Below, piece by piece: positions 24,431 to 35,976 of a DNA stretch of 64,000 nucleotides. Made by a program: the position numbers and the translations under genes. Origin of the DNA: Nelumbo lutea (taxonomy: Eukaryota; Streptophyta; Magnoliopsida; Proteales; Nelumbonaceae); the NCBI GenBank assembly GCA_022828595.1, contig JAKGHH010000001.1, positions 210,999,848-211,063,847 on the forward strand, written 5' to 3'. Under the pieces are notes generated by a model, which ran no database searches, was not told the origin of the DNA, and worked only from the letters and a program-made list of their open reading frames with translations. The number at the start of each line of letters is the position of its first letter. The first letter of the stretch is position 1.

Positions 24431-25443
24431 TTAGGTGACAAATCCAGCTATATATATATATATATATTGGAAAATGGATGTGTTTATTGAAAAAGAGGGA
24501 GAGTTACCCTCGAGAAAAAGATATACAAAAAGATATGCCGCTGCTACTGGCAACAGGCTAACTCTATTCTGTGCATCAAAACTTTGCTGACTTGAAGGCA
24601 CTATTAGATGCAATTATACCATTGATTACAAGTGTATCTAAAGTTGTAAAACTCCTTATGAGCTCTAGCTTGGCGGATACTCTAGCAGAGTAGGGAGCTG
24701 ATAGACCCACTTTATTTTGTGCAATTTTGAAACATGTTGTAACCTGGGTCATTTAAAGATGACTTACCTTGTACTAATTTACTTACTGATAAATAAATGG
24801 ATAGTTGCTGCTCCAATTTCCCCAGCATCCTTCCTATTGAAGAACTTTTGCCTCAAAAAGTATTGTTGTTTCTTTCTTGCCATAGAACCCAGCAAATGAT
24901 AAAAGCAAGGATCATACAAATAATGGCACATCTCTTGATGAGCCCCCTTTGGCCAAGCAGATAGTAGTTTTAACTGCGACCAGCTTCTGTGAGGATCCTA
25001 TATTCTCAACAAGGAAACTAGACCATGAAGAGTGTCATGGTTGTAGATACATCCATAACTTTTTTTGTTATTCCATATTAATTTATACATTTTATGAGAC
25101 TAATAGATCTGAAATCTTGTCTTGCTTCCCATGCTGAGTCCCCAAATTTCTATGCATTCATTTGAACAAGTTTTCGGACTTAAATAGGTGTTCATAAGTG
25201 GGCCAAATTATTCTTTCTTTTCAACCTTCATCATACAGTTGCAATATACTATTTTTCCTGAGGGATAAAACAATTTCTTATCAGATATGATTCATTTTTT
25301 TATTTTATTTTTCAAGTGAAATCCAATACAGTAACTAGGGTCAACAGGTTGCATGAAGAATTGATTAGGCTGATAGGTAATTTTTCAAGGATTTTTGGAG
25401 ATTATTCGTGGTTTATTCTGGAGGTGGTTGACTTGTATACTCT
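24431..25443. other. Non-genic stretch with (TA)n
   Basis: A (TA)n run lies at about 24451-24469. Otherwise no gene or repeat was recognised. Confidence 0.35.
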
Positions 25444-26100
25444 CAGTGGCACAATGGTGTAATTGCTCCCCTTTAACTGAAATTCAGATATCGAGGGTTT
25501 TGCTGCATCATCTGCGAGGATTCGTGGGAATGTACCATCTCAACTCACCCTTTGCTTTATCTTGTATTACCAGAAGAAGGGATCATTCTTAAAAAAAATA
25601 ATAATAATAATAATAAAAAAGAAAAAAACAGAATCTCATCAGAAATCAGAATTGTTGAGTTCTTTTTGTAATCTGATTTGTAGATTATTTATGCAGCATA
25701 GAAGTCCCCCCGTTGGCCAAATTTGGGCTTCTCTGCAACCAAAGCAACAAGGAAATTCATATGCGACTAGGAAATTCAGTGGCACAATGGTGTAATTGCT
25801 CCCCTTTAACTGAAATCCAGATATCGAGGGTTTTGCTGCATCATCTGCGAGGATTCGTGGGAATGTACCATCTCAACTCACCCTTTGCTTTATCTTGTAT
25901 TACCAGAAGAAGGGATCATTCTTAAAAAAAATAATAATAATAATAAAAAAGAAAAAAACAGAATCTCATCAGAAATCAGAATTGTTGAGTTATTTTTGTA
26001 ATCTGATTTGTAGATTATTTATGCAGCATAGAAGTCCCCCCGTTGGCCTAATTTGGGCTTCTCTGCAACCAAAGCAACAAGGAAATTCATATGCGACTAG
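25444..26100. repeat. Tandem duplication of a 333-bp unit
   Basis: Copy 1 is 25444-25776 and copy 2 is 25777-26100; both begin CAGTGGCACAATGGTGTAAT and end at ATGCGACTAG. Copy 2 differs by a few substitutions, a shorter (AAT)n tract, and lack of the last GAAATT, so the duplication is young. Confidence 0.95.
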
Positions 26101-26466
26101 GGGTCCGAAGGCCCAAACGTAATTGCCTTTGGGTTAAGAATTATTTGCAGGTTGCAGCACGCCCTCACTAGCATCTAAATGCATATGTAGGTGTATACAT
26201 GTATGTGTATGTATATCACTTTTGGTCTTATTGGGCCAATTGAAGTAAACCCATTAAACCCAACCTTTTGGAGTAGCCACTATTGTAATTTGTAAGTAGA
26301 GGTCTCAATATTTAGATTTTAGACTGGCTAAATACATAAATAGTTGAGAAGGTAATGGCTTAAAAAAAATGGGCCTGTTTTAGAGCTTAAATAAAGAGTC
26401 TCCCATATTATTTTGTTTTCAAAGAAAAATTAACAGCCACATCCGCAAAATCATATTGGCAAACAC
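26101..26466. other. Non-genic stretch
   Basis: Nothing recognised apart from a TGTATACATGTATGTGTATG low-complexity run near 26191. Confidence 0.3.
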
Positions 26467-26891
26467 TAGGGCTGTTCACGGGTCGGGTTGGGTCGGTTTA
26501 CCTAGAAATGAAACTGAAATCGACCCAGTACTAAGTAAAACTGATCTGGTCGGTTTGGATCGGTTTTGTAAATGATTCTCTTGGTGTGAATGGTAAAGGA
26601 TTCAAGTCTAAGAAAGCAAAGGCTGGATGCCTGAAAATTAAAAATGATTTGATGGATTAAAACTGATATTTTATATATAATATGTATATTTCTGAAATAA
26701 AGCTGATATATATTTCCACAAATATATATCTGATATATATATATATATAATATATTTAAGTCGGTTCGGCTTCGGTTTTCTGAACCATCGGTTTATGTTT
26801 TTTTGTAACCTGAAACCGACCGGTGCTGAAGAAAAATCAGCCAACGACCAGACCGGGTTGGTCAGTTTGGGTCTTGTTATGAACAGCCCTA
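26467..26891. mobile_element. hAT-like MITE (TAGGGCTGTTCA ends)
   Basis: Left end TAGGGCTGTTCA, right end TGAACAGCCCTA, an exact 12-bp inverted pair; inside, both arms carry GGGTTGGGTC / GACCGGGTTGG motifs. Flanking octamers GCAAACAC and ACAAGCAC match at 6 of 8 positions, as for an old hAT 8-bp duplication. A (TA)n run lies in the centre. Confidence 0.75.
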
Positions 26892-26910
26892 ACAAGCACT
26901 CTCTTTCAGC

Positions 26911-27194
26911 CATGGTTTAAAAAAAAACAACACAGAAATGGAATCGTTCTGGTCACCGGTTTCTGGGTCAACAGTTCAACCATTTGGTTCAAACAAGTGA
27001 CATATTCTAAGAATAAAAATTAAAAAATAAAAAATAATTAAAAATAAAAATGGACAAAAACATTGAACGGATTGACGGTTTGACTGCCCGAATTAATGAA
27101 TTGTTGATTGATTTAACGATTTTTTACCAGACACCGAGTTTGAGATAAAACAGAACCGATAACCTGGATAGTTTCTGGCAGTTCAAAAACCATG
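26911..27194. mobile_element. hAT-type MITE with exact 8-bp target-site duplication
   Basis: 284 bp starting CATGGTTT and ending AAACCATG. CTTTCAGC flanks it on both sides (26903-26910 and 27195-27202), a perfect 8-bp duplication. The interior is AT-rich. A relative lies at 33308-33605. Confidence 0.85.
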
Positions 27195-27202
27195 CTTTCA
27201 GC

Positions 27203-28470
27203 TGCAAGTAAGGCGGAGCTACGTGTATCTGATTGGGTCAAGTTGTCCCTACTGAAGTTCAGAAGGATAATTGAGTACATGTATTGTTTCAGCCCAACTT
27301 TCTAATATTGACGCAGTAAAGTTAAATGAAAATATAAGAGGGTGGGGTAGAACAAATTTTTCCTCCTGAAATTTGGAACCCCAGAAACCCTCTTGAATTC
27401 CTCGTCCACTCCACTCTCCTCTTCAACTATTCCTTGCAGCAAGATCGCAGTTTACAAGTATGAACCGGAATTTCTTCCATCGCTTTTTCTGTGTTTTTCC
27501 TAATATTGGTTTGAACCATTTCGCCCAACCGAGATCTCTAGTAGAAAAAAATTCCTGATTGTGCCAGTGGCTGCATGCAAATCAGGTTGCCCGATTTGAA
27601 TGATTTCAATCACATCAAGTCTCAGATTAGAGTTTCGGGTTCAATGAAAATTTAACAATTTTGAATTTTCCACCCCAGCCAGACCTAAGTTCAGTCTTTC
27701 ACCTAAATAAATATATCTTTATTTTTTTTTTTGAAGCCTCACCCAAATAAATATATTAAAATTTAGGAATAGGAATCATTCCATATACTTAAATTTTGGC
27801 AACAATAGACCATCAAGTGGGACTCCCACATGTTAGAACCACAACTCCAACCTAGTTCTTAAAAGTAGTTTAGGTGGTCGAGGATACCTCACTTGAGTTC
27901 ACATCTGTAGGAGATAAACACACCAAAGATAAAATCAAAAACAGATACTCTATTGACATCAGATCTGCTGTGAGCATGGGTGTAGTACCTTCTCAATCTT
28001 ATTTGAGTAAGTGTACCTTCAGTAAAATATTTGAGCATGACCCATGAGCTATAGCGCTTGGCTACAACTATGAACTAGGGGCCAGTCCAGGAGTCAATGA
28101 TCTCTGGGTATGAAAATGCTGTCCTCAGGAAACCGAGTGAGGCTTATGGACAAGCCTCAATGACCCAACGTCATTTTTGGGCAAGCAAAAGGCCCACTGC
28201 CTCTGTCTCCGTGTCCCGCCTTAGAGTCCATAAAATTTCAAAGGACGAACCTTCTTTTGCCAAAATTGATGAAAGAAATTTTGCATTTGATGCCTGGGTC
28301 TATTATTATTGCTCTATGGCTTTGCTGGACCTATTCTATGCAAAGAAACAAATAAAAGTTTATTATTCAAAAAGTGGTTATAAAAGATTAAACTGAGCCT
28401 TTATAAACAAAAAATGTTTTTGAATAATAAACTTCCTGAAAAACAAACTGAGCCTTTGTACCAAGTTCCA
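27203..28470. other. Non-genic stretch
   Basis: No gene recognised. The GAGCCTTT(A/G)TA segment occurs twice, at about 28396 and 28450, as part of an imperfect direct repeat of about 55 bp just left of the minisatellite. Confidence 0.3.
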
Positions 28471-28850
28471 ATGAATTCATCAAAATTCAAGGGAGTGGTC
28501 TTGATTGGTCAAATTCAGGGCTCAAAGTATTAATAGTCTAAATTTGATATGATATGATATGAATTCACCAAAATTCAAGGGAGCGGTCTTGATTGGTCAA
28601 ATTCAGGGCTCAAAGTATTAATAGTCTAAATTTGATATGATATGATATGAATTCACCAAAATTCAAGGGAGTGGTCTTGATTGGTCAAATTCAGGGCTCA
28701 AAGTATTAATAGTCTAAATTTGATATGATATGATATGAATTCACCAAAATTCAAAGGTGGTCTTGATTGGTCAAAATTTCAAATTTGAGAATTTGACCAT
28801 TCAAAACCACCCCGTAAATTAATTTTGATGAATTCTTATTGGTTAGGGTT
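28471..28850. repeat. 88-bp minisatellite inside a foldback element
   Basis: GAATTCA(T/C)CAAAATTCAAGG starts recur at 28473, 28561, 28649 and 28737, an exact 88-bp period; three full units and one partial. The right end (about 28795-28850), reverse complemented, reads GAATTCATCAAAATTAATTT and pairs with the first unit's start, so the array sits between inverted ends. Confidence 0.85.
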
Positions 28851-29011
28851 AAACTTAGTGCAAAGCATTAGGTTTAAGAGATGTAGACGCAAGGTGATAT
28901 ACTTTAGATCTGTAACTGGCTGGTTAGTAGGGTTAGGTACCAGATAGCAGGGAAACGTGTAGGGTCCATTGGTTCACACTACAATAAAGACCTAAAGAGT
29001 CCGCTTTTCTG

Positions 29012-30010
29012 GAGTCCGGATCTGCTCCTCGCCGTTGGGTGCCTCCCAAAGTACTCACAAAATATGTAAGGACGCCACGCGTCCCCAAAAATCTTGTGAA
29101 TGTGGAGAGTCTAACAGTCATTAGCCTCCATTTCGTCAGCCCACCCTCACCATCATCATCCCTAATTAGACTGACAATTCTGCTGATTTCTCTTTTCTGG
29201 TCTAAATTCTCATTCTGTTCAGTTGCATTAGAATGGTAATCTTTTTTGTATGAATAAATTAAGAACTAGTGGGATATGAATATAACAAATTAAGAACTAA
29301 TTATTCAGTAAAGAAAAGGGAAAAATTAGATAATAAGTTCTAAAATTGTTGGTCTTTGTACAAAAATAAAGAAAAGTTGTTGGTCTCAATGAACAAACTT
29401 TCTAGAAATAGAAAGCACTGTTCACTGTTCACTTGAACTAAAAAACACCATATTCATTCGAACGGGTTTGGAAGAATAAAAAAATAGAGAGACAAAGAAC
29501 CCCAACATGAGATTTTTCAGTAAAGATTTACTTGTGTTTGAATTGCCGGAATCGAGTTGACCTGTCTATTCTCGCTGATGAGATTAATTCTCACTAGAGA
29601 AATGAAAAAGTTTGGATCCTAACTAAAAGGGAAAAGAGGTTTTGGGTAAAGAGGGATGAGAGTTTGAATAGAAAAAGAGAAAGCAATAGAATTGTCGGAG
29701 TCTTATTTTGCTGATAATCACAGGGAGCCTTCATATGGTCACCAGTAAAATCACCGGCCATCGGGAAAAGCACTGCAATCGGTGGAGGGCACTTGGGAGT
29801 AGGGTTTCATATTTTCATTGTCGGAGAGAAAACAGGGGATACCCGGGCTGGGGTAAAGGTACGGACTAACAGAATAGAAACTAATGGCTGTTAAGCTCCT
29901 CACTCGCTTTTCTGTGACGAGTGATTTTACGTGATTTTAGGACGTGTGGCGTCCTCACGTTTTGTGAAGACTTTGCAAGACGCCAGGCAGTGAGGAGCAG
30001 ATCCGGCCTC
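29012..30010. mobile_element. Mutator-like non-autonomous element, 999 bp
   Basis: Ends GAGTCCGGATCTGCTCCTC (left) and, reverse complemented, GAGGCCGGATCTGCTCCTC (right); the inverted repeats extend about 80 bp to an AGGACGCCAC(G/A)CGTCC block. The 9-bp GCTTTTCTG flanks both sides exactly (29003-29011 and 30011-30019), the length expected for MULEs. There is no transposase. About 830 bp of internal sequence is of unknown origin and could include captured host DNA. Confidence 0.9.
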
Positions 30011-30019
30011 GCTTTTCTG

Positions 30020-30765
30020 TGGATTTGAACTCATGGTGGCTTATCACGCAGACTATTGGTAAAGGAAAAGATACTGAACCTATATGTCTTGCTGTAATTG
30101 AACTATACTCAAACATTTCCTCTATCATAGAGGAATTATATGAACCTTTTCGTACCACTTTTAGACTGTACATCATTACAAAGGACCATTTTTGGGGCTG
30201 CCAAAACACCAAAGATTGGTCCAAATCCAGTCTACCTAATGCAAGACCCCACATAGATGGGGCCAATATTACATAATGGCCTTTGTTTTTATATATTTAC
30301 CAATTACAAATCAGACATTGCACATCCGGCTGGTTGATGTTCTGGAGAAGAAGATATATCACAAGATCTTCTGCCAGCAACAAGCATGTTAACTCGATAA
30401 CAACACGGAATCTAGCTGTATATTTGGAGCATCTGCATCTCCCCGGGCGATGTTTCCAATGTATTATGTATACGGCTGTATTCCATTCTGCCAACGTGTT
30501 AATACGCTTTTGGGCTATTGAGGAAAAACTTCAAGCAGAAAATACACTTTGGACCAGCCCAAGATGCTACACAAAAAAGACATAAAATAGAAGGACCTGA
30601 TACAGCTCATTCTTTTCTCAACTTTAACTTATAGTTATATTCGTAGATCTATAAACCAAAATGCCCATACTTTGGGCTAATCAGCAAAAGAGTATAGTAA
30701 ATTATTGAGTGTGGTGGGACAGCCATGCTGTTTGTATTGAACAGTTGTTGCTGTTTAGTGATTTA
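30020..30765. other. Non-genic stretch
   Basis: Open frames (30019-30276 plus, 30297-30494 minus) show no family signature. A segment at 30240-30285 (AAGACCCCACATAG, then ATAATGGCCTTT) resembles 24050-24090 in the last PPR exon. Confidence 0.3.
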
Positions 30766-31044
30766 GGGTACGTTTGGTTTGTAATTGGAATCGAAGTCGG
30801 AATGATTTATTCTTATAGTCTATTTAGTTCATATAGGAATGAAAATGAAAATTGAAATCAGTAAAAATGGAATTTTATTCTTAAGAAAAGGGCAATGAAT
30901 GGTTATTCCTTCAAATAAAAAAATATATATATTTCAGTAGGAATGGGAATAGAATTCTGATTCTGTTCAATCAAATAGTTGGAATCAGAATAGCTCATTC
31001 CGATTTCTATTCCAGACCCCTATTCTCATGAATCAAACGGGGCC
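30766..31044. mobile_element. Tourist/Harbinger-like MITE with TTA duplication
   Basis: Left GGGTACGTTTGGTTTG, right (reverse complement) GGCCCCGTTTGATTCATG; interior arms share GGAAT/ATTCC-rich pairing. TTA flanks both ends (30763-30765 and 31045-31047). Confidence 0.75.
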
Positions 31045-31047
31045 TTA

Positions 31048-32085
31048 TTTTTATTTATCAAAATGATATATGCTCATTACAGAAAAATCTATGTAAATAC
31101 ATTTGAGAGTTATTTGTTAGGATTAGTTGAATGTAATGCTTGATTATTTAGAGAGTTGTGGAAATAATGATAATATTCTATGCCAATAATTCATTTATGG
31201 GCCCTACTGTAATACAGGCGTGAAACATTATCATTAACACCACAGCCCAATGAACAACCGTTGCATTGAGCTTATCTTTGCTCATCAAGGACTCACGCTT
31301 CCTGGCTTGTCAAGGCTTCAGGCAAGCCTCTGAACCTACTTAGACAGGAGACCCTGGCCCTTGTCCTCAGCCTGGCTAGATAGAGATCAATGACTTGGGC
31401 CTCCGATCTTGTAGATCGATCATCCAAATCCATGAAAATTGGATTGGAAACACTTTCACACTTATTATATGTTCTTATTCAAGGGGAAGATGTTTTCAAT
31501 GCACAGCTGTAAAAGATTGTGAGGATGAAATTTGAATTCCTTAATCCATTCAAACCATTAAAGATGTCAATTAATCAGAAAATCTCCTAAAAGCAAAAAT
31601 CATGTATATATCCCAAAAATACAACACTAAGACTTGAGCCACACACCGTGGACATAAATGCATGTAAATTATGCGTAAATATTTCCTATATACGGTTGAC
31701 TATTACATTCTCTCTCTCATATCTATGAGTATCTCAACCCACGTGCCAAAAGGAGAAACGTGTCGTTGGTGTCGTGATGAGATGAATAAATGATGAGACG
31801 GATGACTCTTCTGAAAATTCTCTTACATTCTATTTCATGCAGACACAAGATTAGGAAGCAGGGACAAAATGGTGGTGGCCCCTTCTATCTTTTCTTCTTG
31901 GCTTTGGTTTGCACTTTCAGTAGAAATGATGGGTTCAGCCCAGAGAGGCGCTCGCCGAGCCCCGGGGCCCGGGCCCTATAATTGACATCCCTACCACCGA
32001 CGCCTGTTTGGGACCATTAGGGTAGAATCAGCGCTGCTGTCCTGGAAAGATAAGTAATATATATATCCCTCTCTCTCTCTCCATC
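31048..32085. other. Non-genic stretch
   Basis: No gene recognised. 31940-31980 has a short GC-rich patch (GCCGAGCCCCGGGGCCCGGG). A (CT)n run lies near 32068-32082. Confidence 0.3.
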
Positions 32086-32088
32086 TAG

Positions 32089-32332
32089 CGGAGTGGTTAG
32101 GGTGTCGCAACCGGGCAAGCCCAATCGTTCAAATCAAACGATCGGCCTGTTCTGATAAAAATTAAAAAAAATAAAAAACGGTTAAAACAGTTTGAATGGT
32201 TCAAACGATTAATCGTCTGGTTTGTTGATCAAAATCAACAGTTTTTAAGAAAAATCTGATTTTAAAAAAAGAAAGAACTAATCATCTGACCGATTTTCAA
32301 TTTTTCCAGTCCGATCCAGTTTTAAAACCCAT
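32089..32332. repeat. tRNA-like start joined to a hAT-MITE-like fragment
   Basis: 32086-32141 carries an A-box-like TAGCGGAGTGGTTAG and, about 40 bp on, a B-box-like CGTTCAAATC, as in tRNA-derived SINEs. From about 32175 the sequence (GATCAAAATCAACAGTTTTT and GTCCGATCCAGTTTTAAAA) matches the MITE at 33308-33605 and ends ACCCATG, so this is a truncated copy. Confidence 0.5.
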
Positions 32333-32827
32333 GATAGAGGATGTTAATGCTTTAGAGTGATATGCTTATGGTAGTGTACACTATACTCTACATAATACTC
32401 AGAACACAAAAACAAAATAAAATATAAAATCTACGGCAAAATTAATCAAACAAAAGATCAGAAGTGACTATGAACCAGAGATGGATCATATTGCTATTAG
32501 AGATAAGCAGGGGCCGGTCTTCATTTTTAAGGTACAACTTGGAATCTATCCTGTAGGAATTGGTTTCAGGTTTTTGGAACCGAACCTATTCTTTCCTTAT
32601 ACACCCCTCCAAAAAATTGGAACATCTTATTAAAAAAACTTACTTTTCAATAATAATATAGTTCAAAATTTATATTACTTTTATTGGTTAAATTGAGTAA
32701 TTTAATTTATATATTATTATATTATATTAATAAATGATTTAAATATATCATTATAGTTTAAATGTTATAAACATTACCTTTTACATTACTTATTAAATAC
32801 AAATATCAAATAATCACATCACATAAT

Positions 32828-33030
32828 TAAGTGGCTTAATGGTCAAGTAAGATTATGATCGTTGTAAGTTGTAACTATGAACGCTTGGATTCAAATCTTT
32901 ACATTTTAAAAATGTTTTAAAATTTATTTTAAAAATAAGTTAAATTTCAAGGCCGAATCTCCGAATTTGATTGGGTAAGATACCCCCAATCCATGAATGG
33001 GGTGGGAGTCAATCCATTTGTCTCACCCCT
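32828..33030 (+). repeat. Possible tRNA-derived SINE fragment
   Basis: An A-box-like TGGCTTAATGGTCAAG is followed about 40 bp later by a B-box-like GGATTCAAATC, then a tail with GGGTAAGATACCCCCAATCC. It is not a functional tRNA: no cloverleaf could be drawn. Confidence 0.4.
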
Positions 33031-33307
33031 AACTGTTTCATAAAAAAACAAACAAGCGAAAACTAACATCTCGAAACGCCAATAAAGGAGGACAAGCTGC
33101 GTCCAACAGATAACAATCTAGCCAATAAATGTACCAAAACAAACAAAGTCTTAAAATGCAAACTCCACACCAATTCAATTTAGGGTTTTAGCAAAAAAGA
33201 GAAACCCCACTTTTGGCAATACAATCTTCTAAATTCCAAACTTAAGTGATGCAAGAATATTTCAAAGTGAAGAATTTTAAGTTAAAAAACCATTTCATTA
33301 TTTTAAT

Positions 33308-33605
33308 CATGGTTTTTAAAACTGACCCAGTGTTCGGTCAGGGGTCCAGTTACAGGTCGAATGGTCCAACTGTTCGAATTGAACATTTGGCCCACTCTGA
33401 CAGAAAAAACGTTTTCAAAAAAATAAAAAATGGTCAAAACCGTTTGAACTGTTCAAATGATTAACCACCCGGTTCAACGGTTCGCTGATCAAAATCAACG
33501 ATTTTGAAGGAAAATCCAGTTTTTGCGAAAAACAGAACTGATCAAGTGACCGTTCCCGATTTTTTCGGTCTGACCATCCGGTCCGATCCGATTTTAAAAA
33601 CCATA
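33308..33605. mobile_element. hAT-type MITE, second copy
   Basis: Left CATGGTTTTTAAAAC and right TTTTAAAAACCATA pair; flanks ATTTTAAT and ACTTTAAT agree at 7 of 8 positions. The body shares GGTTCAAACGGTT-like and GATCAAAATCAACGATTTT stretches with 32175-32332 and ends with 26911-27194. Confidence 0.75.
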
Positions 33606-35056
33606 ACTTTAATGCTTCATAGGACTGACGTCTTCTCTACAACTACCCAGAAACTTTACCAACTGAGGCAATTGGCGCCTGCAAGAACAAACAAAGGCAC
33701 TATGTACAGAACAACACTGGTCTATTCACTCTTGCTTGGTCTATAACCTGTTTTATATGCATTTGTTTGAAGCTCGTCCAGACTCCTTCAAAGACCATGG
33801 TCATGTTGAAACATAAAAACCGTCCTTTATACTTAAATTCTGCTTAGTGGGGATGGAATTGGGAGATGTGTTATTGCATTCTTGTCAGTACCACGTCCAT
33901 GTGATCCAACCCAGGTTATTAATACTTTGCCCCATACACGGATTTCCATGCAAAACGTTTCGTAGCCATCTTAACTACTCGAAACAGTTTCAAATCAAAC
34001 AGATTTCAGACTGTTGAAGTCAAAACACTCTACATATCAAAGAGATCCAAAGTCAAAAAAGAACTGTATAAGTGTATGGATGATGGATTTCCCACTGCAG
34101 TACTCTTTGATCTCAATTCACTTGACAAAGTTTGAAAGTTGGGTAGTAATCCACGTGAAGAAGCAAAGACCCGTTTCTCCATGCAAATTTTTGAACTGGT
34201 GGAGACTTATTAATGATCAGGCTCAGTATCAGGTGGGCATGGGTGCTAACTATATTTTATTTTATGTACGACTTGATACATATAAATGTGCAGCCACGTG
34301 TTAAGAATCCTTTCTTGAATCAAAACCCCTTTTCAAACTCATTTGAACGTTTAGAAAATATTCAAAATATGTTTGAAAAATGGTTTAGATCACACTTCAG
34401 AGATCCATTCTTAACCTTCCCTTTGCACATGTGCATGTCTATGTAAGCCATTTGTAATTACCGATATACCCTCCACCGTATGTAGCTGCTTTGGTTCAAC
34501 TACTTTATTTGAAGAAGCCATGCACTGAAAGAGGCTTGTTTGGACTCCGGATAGGGGGGCCTGAATGGCTGTATGACTTCATATGAACTTTTAGGTCATA
34601 CAGAAGGTGTCAATCAGCTGGTTGGTAAGATTTCCTATTAATTGTATATGGGGGGGTTATGGGTTGGGAATGAGCTACCCCACTATATAGTCCTTTAAGA
34701 AGATATCAAAAAAAATTGATGTCATAAACCCCTCATGCAATAGCAAAAGAAACCCATTCTTAATGCATTTTATCAATTTTTGTAAGTTTGGATAAGCTAT
34801 CAACACACAGTTTCAATAAAGTTCCAACCAGCAGACATTGCAGTCAGGAACGTCTCCCCCATGAATGACAATTGACAAGGGGTTGTTCCCAATATACTTG
34901 CAGTATTTTGCGAGTGTTAGATCCTACCCTTTTTGTAAAGCTTCGGACTTAAAAGTAATCGTCACGTCAGATATACGTAACTTTATAATATTTACGAACC
35001 GATTTAGTAGTGGTTACTTACTTCACGATGCTATCTGGTTTGGTTTTGATAGTAAT
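33606..35056. other. Non-genic stretch
   Basis: Short open frames only; no domain or repeat family was recognised. Confidence 0.35.
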
Positions 35057-35976
35057 TGATGGAGGATGATTTGACCCAACCTACTGAGACGATGACATAT
35101 GGATCTGACTCAACATGAGCAAGAGCTCAGCATCATGGCCTGACCACAACTAAGTAGCGAGCCTGTAGAGCAGTTTGCTACGTCATAACTCGCTATGGGG
35201 AATGCGAGCTCCCGGTCCCCCAAGCTACTGAGAAGGGAATACTCGAAGGCTATTTCAGCTCGTGAGATAGGGAAACCAACTTACTCCAGCACCTGGGCAG
35301 AAGAACTGCCCCAAAGACCAACCTTGATGAGGGTCATTTCGAAGTACCCCTAAGAGCTTGCTACAAAGTAGTTCACGACAAGGATAGCTCGCTACGAAGT
35401 AGCTTGCTATTGAGTGATGCGATGCTCTCAGAAAGCTTCCATCTGACAAGACCGTACCGATCAGATTGCGTTACGTCTCTCGACTGGCGACGCAGTCCTT
35501 GTCCTTTCGACAGTCTGCATCCACGTCTCTCAACAGATGGAGGCGTGCCTGCCCCTTTGGGACGTGTCGCTCAGCCAAGCAGATAGTACATTATAACGAT
35601 CACCTGCGCAAACCTGGCAGGTAACGGCTGCGATAGGAGCCCAGTGGCGGTTATGCCCTATTTGACAAGAACACCCCCTATAAAAGCCTTTTAGGCAAAG
35701 GGGAGAGGCACATTCACTCACTCTAGAATTTTCATCTAAACTTGAATTATCTTACTTGCTCACGAGCTAACCTCATGAGCATAGAGATCTAGTGTGACCT
35801 ACACTCTTAGCCTTTTATACTCTTTTCTTCCTCTCCAACATTCTAACTTAAGCTTCGAAGTATTCCCACCGGGCAAATCCCCGAGAATCCTTCTTCTTCG
35901 TTTTCTCAGGTGTCGTCCGTTGCCAACAAGGAGCCAATCAGCAGCCAGTTAAGAATATCTAGATCGTACCGCATCA
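35057..35976 (+). mobile_element. Solo LTR of a Ty3/gypsy (Tat-like) element
   Basis: 920 bp starting TGATG and ending CATCA; flanks GTAAT and GTAAC agree at 4 of 5 positions, as for a slightly decayed 5-bp duplication. It resembles the LTR at 61657-62551: both share TGATTTG(A/C)CCC(A/G)ACCT near the start, a TATA box (CCCTATAAAAG at about 35675), and CCGAGAATCCTTC near the end. No gag or pol adjoins, so the element was lost by LTR-LTR recombination (inference). Confidence 0.75.

Noticed and set aside
28471..28770. CRISPR-like array of regular repeats
   Set aside because: The 88-bp period is continuous with no unique spacers, in a plant nuclear context; it is a minisatellite.
30240..30340. 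USE-like GACCCCACATAG followed about 33 bp later by a TATA-like run, resembling a plant snRNA promoter
   Set aside because: The sequence expected just downstream does not match the start of any U snRNA I recognise, and the USE match is imperfect.
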